Origin: Cryoendolithus antarcticus
Lineage: Eukaryota; Ascomycota; Dothideomycetes; Cladosporiales; Cladosporiaceae
Length of the DNA: 20,987 bases
Reading direction: 5' to 3'
NCBI GenBank assembly: GCA_002077065.1
Contig: NAJO01000123.1
Location: 1 to 20,987, forward strand
The position numbers were made by a program, and so were the translations under genes. Positions 18,851 through 20,987 of the stretch are shown piece by piece (the first letter of the stretch is position 1; every line of letters begins with the position of its first letter). Below the pieces are notes generated by a model. That model was given only the letters and a program-made list of their open reading frames with translations, did not search any database and was not told where the DNA came from.

Positions 18851-19546
18851 ACTGGTATGTACCTTTTCTACGCAATAACAACAGAGGTTCACCTGGTACA
18901 GTACTGGACTGCACTGTACTGTGCCCTCTATACTAGCGTAATAGTCTGCGGTCTGCTTACGCACGTTTTAGACGTAATTGCGAGACTGCACCACACGGTC
19001 AAGCCACGGACGTGGTCTTAGTCACCTGCTATTGGATTTCGTCCAGAGTCTGCCATTATATACAACTTAAATTCTAAAATTGCCACAGCTCTTCACCAGA
19101 AGAGGTCCCTGCGGTGTGCATGTCCCTATCAAATGCAACGTTCTCATTATACCACGCTATCAACATTGCGACGTTAATAACATGATCAAATCTTGATGGA
19201 TTGGCTCCAAATTGATACTGTTGATTATGTGGTATGGCAGCTACAGATCTATCGACTCAGATTTCCCCGAAACGGGGCCGTGCCTTGATAGCACGGCCTG
19301 ATCGTGACTTGACCTCTATAACAGGTAGAGACGTTGTTTGTAGTTGTGTAGTAACTACAGGCCTCCTCTGCCTCTTGTGAACCTTAGCAACCTTTGTTAG
19401 CCTATCAGTAGTAGTGACTGACTGCTTCGCAACGCGTGGAGAGGTCTGCTCTGCCCCTTTCAATGCCTGTCGATTTGCCCTCTTCAATGCCGCTACCGCC
19501 CTCTTTGCAGCAGCCCTTGCTTCTCGATCTTCACGCTTCTGCCGTA
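18851..19546 (-). mobile_element. pogo-like transposase C-terminus, interrupted by insertion
   Basis: The minus-strand frame from 19546 to the stop at 19257 encodes a basic C-terminal tail: RQKREDREARAAAKRAVAAL, then RANRQALKGAEQ, HKRQRRPVV, and an end with KSRSGRAIKARPRFGEI. Lys/Arg/Ala-rich tails ending in a 'SRSGR.I..P.RF' motif are typical of fungal Fot/pogo transposases. The 3' noncoding part extends left to the RGGCGA cluster. On the right the frame is broken at the TA 19545-19546 by another pogo-type terminal repeat. The remaining transposase is not in the window. Family assignment rests on the tail only. Confidence 0.7.
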
Positions 19547-19584
19547 ACGCGGGGCACGGGTGCGTGGCTAATACGAGGGCGTGG
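19547..19584 (+). repeat. pogo terminal inverted repeat, 5' end
   Basis: A 38-bp sequence starting ACGCGGGGCACGGGTGCGTG directly after a TA. It matches 34 of 38 positions of 11182-11219. The transposase frame to its right reads away from it, so this is the 5' terminus. Confidence 0.82.
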
Positions 19585-19627
19585 CAAACAATTTCACCAA
19601 ATCTGTACTCACCAACTTCTACGCGTA

Positions 19628-20987
19628 ATGTCTCAACCAAAACGCGTCCAAATCAGCTCAAATGAAGGTGGCATCTTGCTTGCAATGTCAGCTTTCCATT
19701 CTGGCCAGTGTAGAAGTATCCATGCTGCTGCAAAGACCTTCAATGTCACTCCCAATTCATTGTACCGAAGAATCCATGGATGCACTTCAAGAGAGGATTA
19801 CACACCAACCAACAAGAAGCTGACTTCCATTGAAGAGGAAGTCATTGTCTAGAACATTCTTAAGCTTGATGCTCAAGACTGTCCCCTACAATTGCTCTGG
19901 TCAAACAAATGGCAGACTCAATGTGTGCAGCAAGACGAGCACAACCTGTCGGAGTGAACTAGGCTAACACCTTTGTCAAAAGGACTCCAAGGCTTCAAGT
20001 CAAACTTGAAAGGACATATGAATGTCAGAGGAAGCGTTGTGAAGATCCACAGATCATTACAGCCTAGTCTGAGCTAGTAAAGAACACAATCAACAAGTAT
20101 GGGATCCTTCTAGAGGACATATACAACTTTGATGAAGCTGGCTTTTAGATGGGCCAGATCTCTTCTTCAAAGGTTGTTACAGATGCAGACAGACCAGGAA
20201 GGCCAAAGTAGGTGAAGCCTACAAATACTGAATGGGTCACTTTGATTCAAGGAGCCTGTGCAGATGGCTCTACAACTCCTCCATCCCTGGTCTTGAAGGG
20301 GAAGGAGCTGCATCATGCATGGTTTTACCAAGGCCTACCTTCAACCTGGACATTCACAGTTAGTGCAAATGGCTGGACTATAGATAAGATTGGCCTAAAA
20401 TGGATTGAGCACTTTGAGAAGCATACAAGACAGAAGACAGTTGGGAGCAAAAGGCTCCTTGTTCTTAACAACCATGGAAGCCATACAACACCAGAATTTA
20501 GGACATTCTGTGAAGATCACAACATTGTTCTCCTTTGGATGCCTCCTCATTCTTCACACCTCTGTTAGCCACTAGATATCGGCTGTTTTAGTCCTCTCAA
20601 GACTGCTTTCTCAAAGCAAAATCAGGACTTGATCAGAAATCACATCTTCCATATCACAAAGGTTGACTTCATTGCAGTCTTCCAACAAGCTTTCCTTGCT
20701 TCCTTCACTCAAGCCAATGTCCAAGCAGGCTTCAGAGGATCTGGTCTACACCCATTTGATCCAGAGGCTGTACTGTTAAACTTAGATCCAGTGTTCAGGT
20801 CTCCAAGTCGGCCCTTGTCTCAAGATTCATGGTATACAAAGACACCAAGCAATACCAAGGAAGTAGACAAGCAGGCTACTCTTATTGAGCAAAGGCTTGA
20901 AAGACACCAAAGCAGCTCACCAACCCCAATCTTTGAAGCTCTAACCCAGCTTGCCAAAGGTGCTCAGGTTATGGCTGCTTCAACAGC
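19628..20987 (+). pseudogene. pogo-like transposase, six TAG stops, catalytic Asp lost
   Basis: DDE transposase of the element whose 5' repeat is at 19547. It starts at ATG 19628 with a Psq/HTH module (AMSAFHSGQCRSIHAAAKTF and NVTPNSLYRRIHG). The DDE_1 core has YNFDEAGF with the first Asp (20131-20133), then TNTEWVTLIQGACADG, PPSLVLKGKELHHAWF and LVLNNHGSHTTPEF. The last carries Asn (20467-20469) where the second catalytic Asp is expected. PLDIGCF follows with the third Asp (20575-20577), then a helical C-terminal part open to the edge (GFRGSGLHPFDPEAVL). In-frame stops are TAG at 19850, 19960, 20065, 20146, 20209 and 20566. One single-base frame change lies near 19880-19895. Every stop is explained by CAG or TGG mutating to TAG, and Asp to Asn is G to A, all consistent with mild RIP. 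It cannot encode an active enzyme. Confidence 0.93.

Noticed and set aside
19257..19640. Minus-strand frame starting at 19640 read as one protein.
   Set aside because: Its first third crosses the terminal repeat of another transposon; only the part from 19546 down belongs to the transposase tail.

Overview
The window comes from a filamentous ascomycete (Pezizomycotina; a Dothideomycete is my guess, not proven). The evidence is short spliceosomal introns of 55-68 bp with GT...AG ends and CTRAY-type branch sites, a Zn2Cys6 regulator with a fungal transcription-factor homology region, secreted CAZymes with a fungal CBM1, and transposon debris carrying a strong CpA-to-TpA mutation signature typical of repeat-induced point mutation (RIP).

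Layout. 1-3290 is a junkyard of mobile elements: an open pogo/Fot-type DDE transposase on the minus strand running off the left edge, a broken hAT-like fragment, and the RNase H/C-terminal end of a Tad-like LINE followed by a second LINE 3' tail. 3290-5170 is a strongly RIP-mutated block that contains a better preserved 434-bp solo-LTR-like element. 5170-15400 is the gene-bearing core. It holds a four-exon GH134 endo-beta-1,4-mannanase (5961-6715, minus), a two-exon Zn2Cys6 transcription factor (7986-10674, minus), transposon scraps, a nonsense-riddled 3' portion of a CTR9-like (Paf1 complex) gene (11461-13419, plus), and a three-exon GH5 subfamily 7-type mannanase with an N-terminal CBM1 (13905-15377, plus). 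15460-16720 has a cluster of CGAAC/GTTCG motifs and a second RIP block. 16720-18730 is without a recognisable gene. 18736-19546 is the 3' end of a pogo-like element (minus). A second pogo-like element has inserted into it at a TA (19547 to the right edge, plus); it carries six in-frame TAG stops and an Asp-to-Asn change at a catalytic position.

How the genes fit together. The two intact enzymes attack the same polymer backbone (beta-1,4-mannan) from unrelated folds: GH134 is lysozyme-like and GH5 is a TIM barrel. The only intact regulator lies between them. I infer a small mannan-utilisation locus held between two RIP-mutated repeat blocks. Co-location is seen in the sequence; co-regulation is inference. 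Two copies of the pogo terminal repeat, 34 of 38 bases identical, allow part of the nested insertion history to be read directly.
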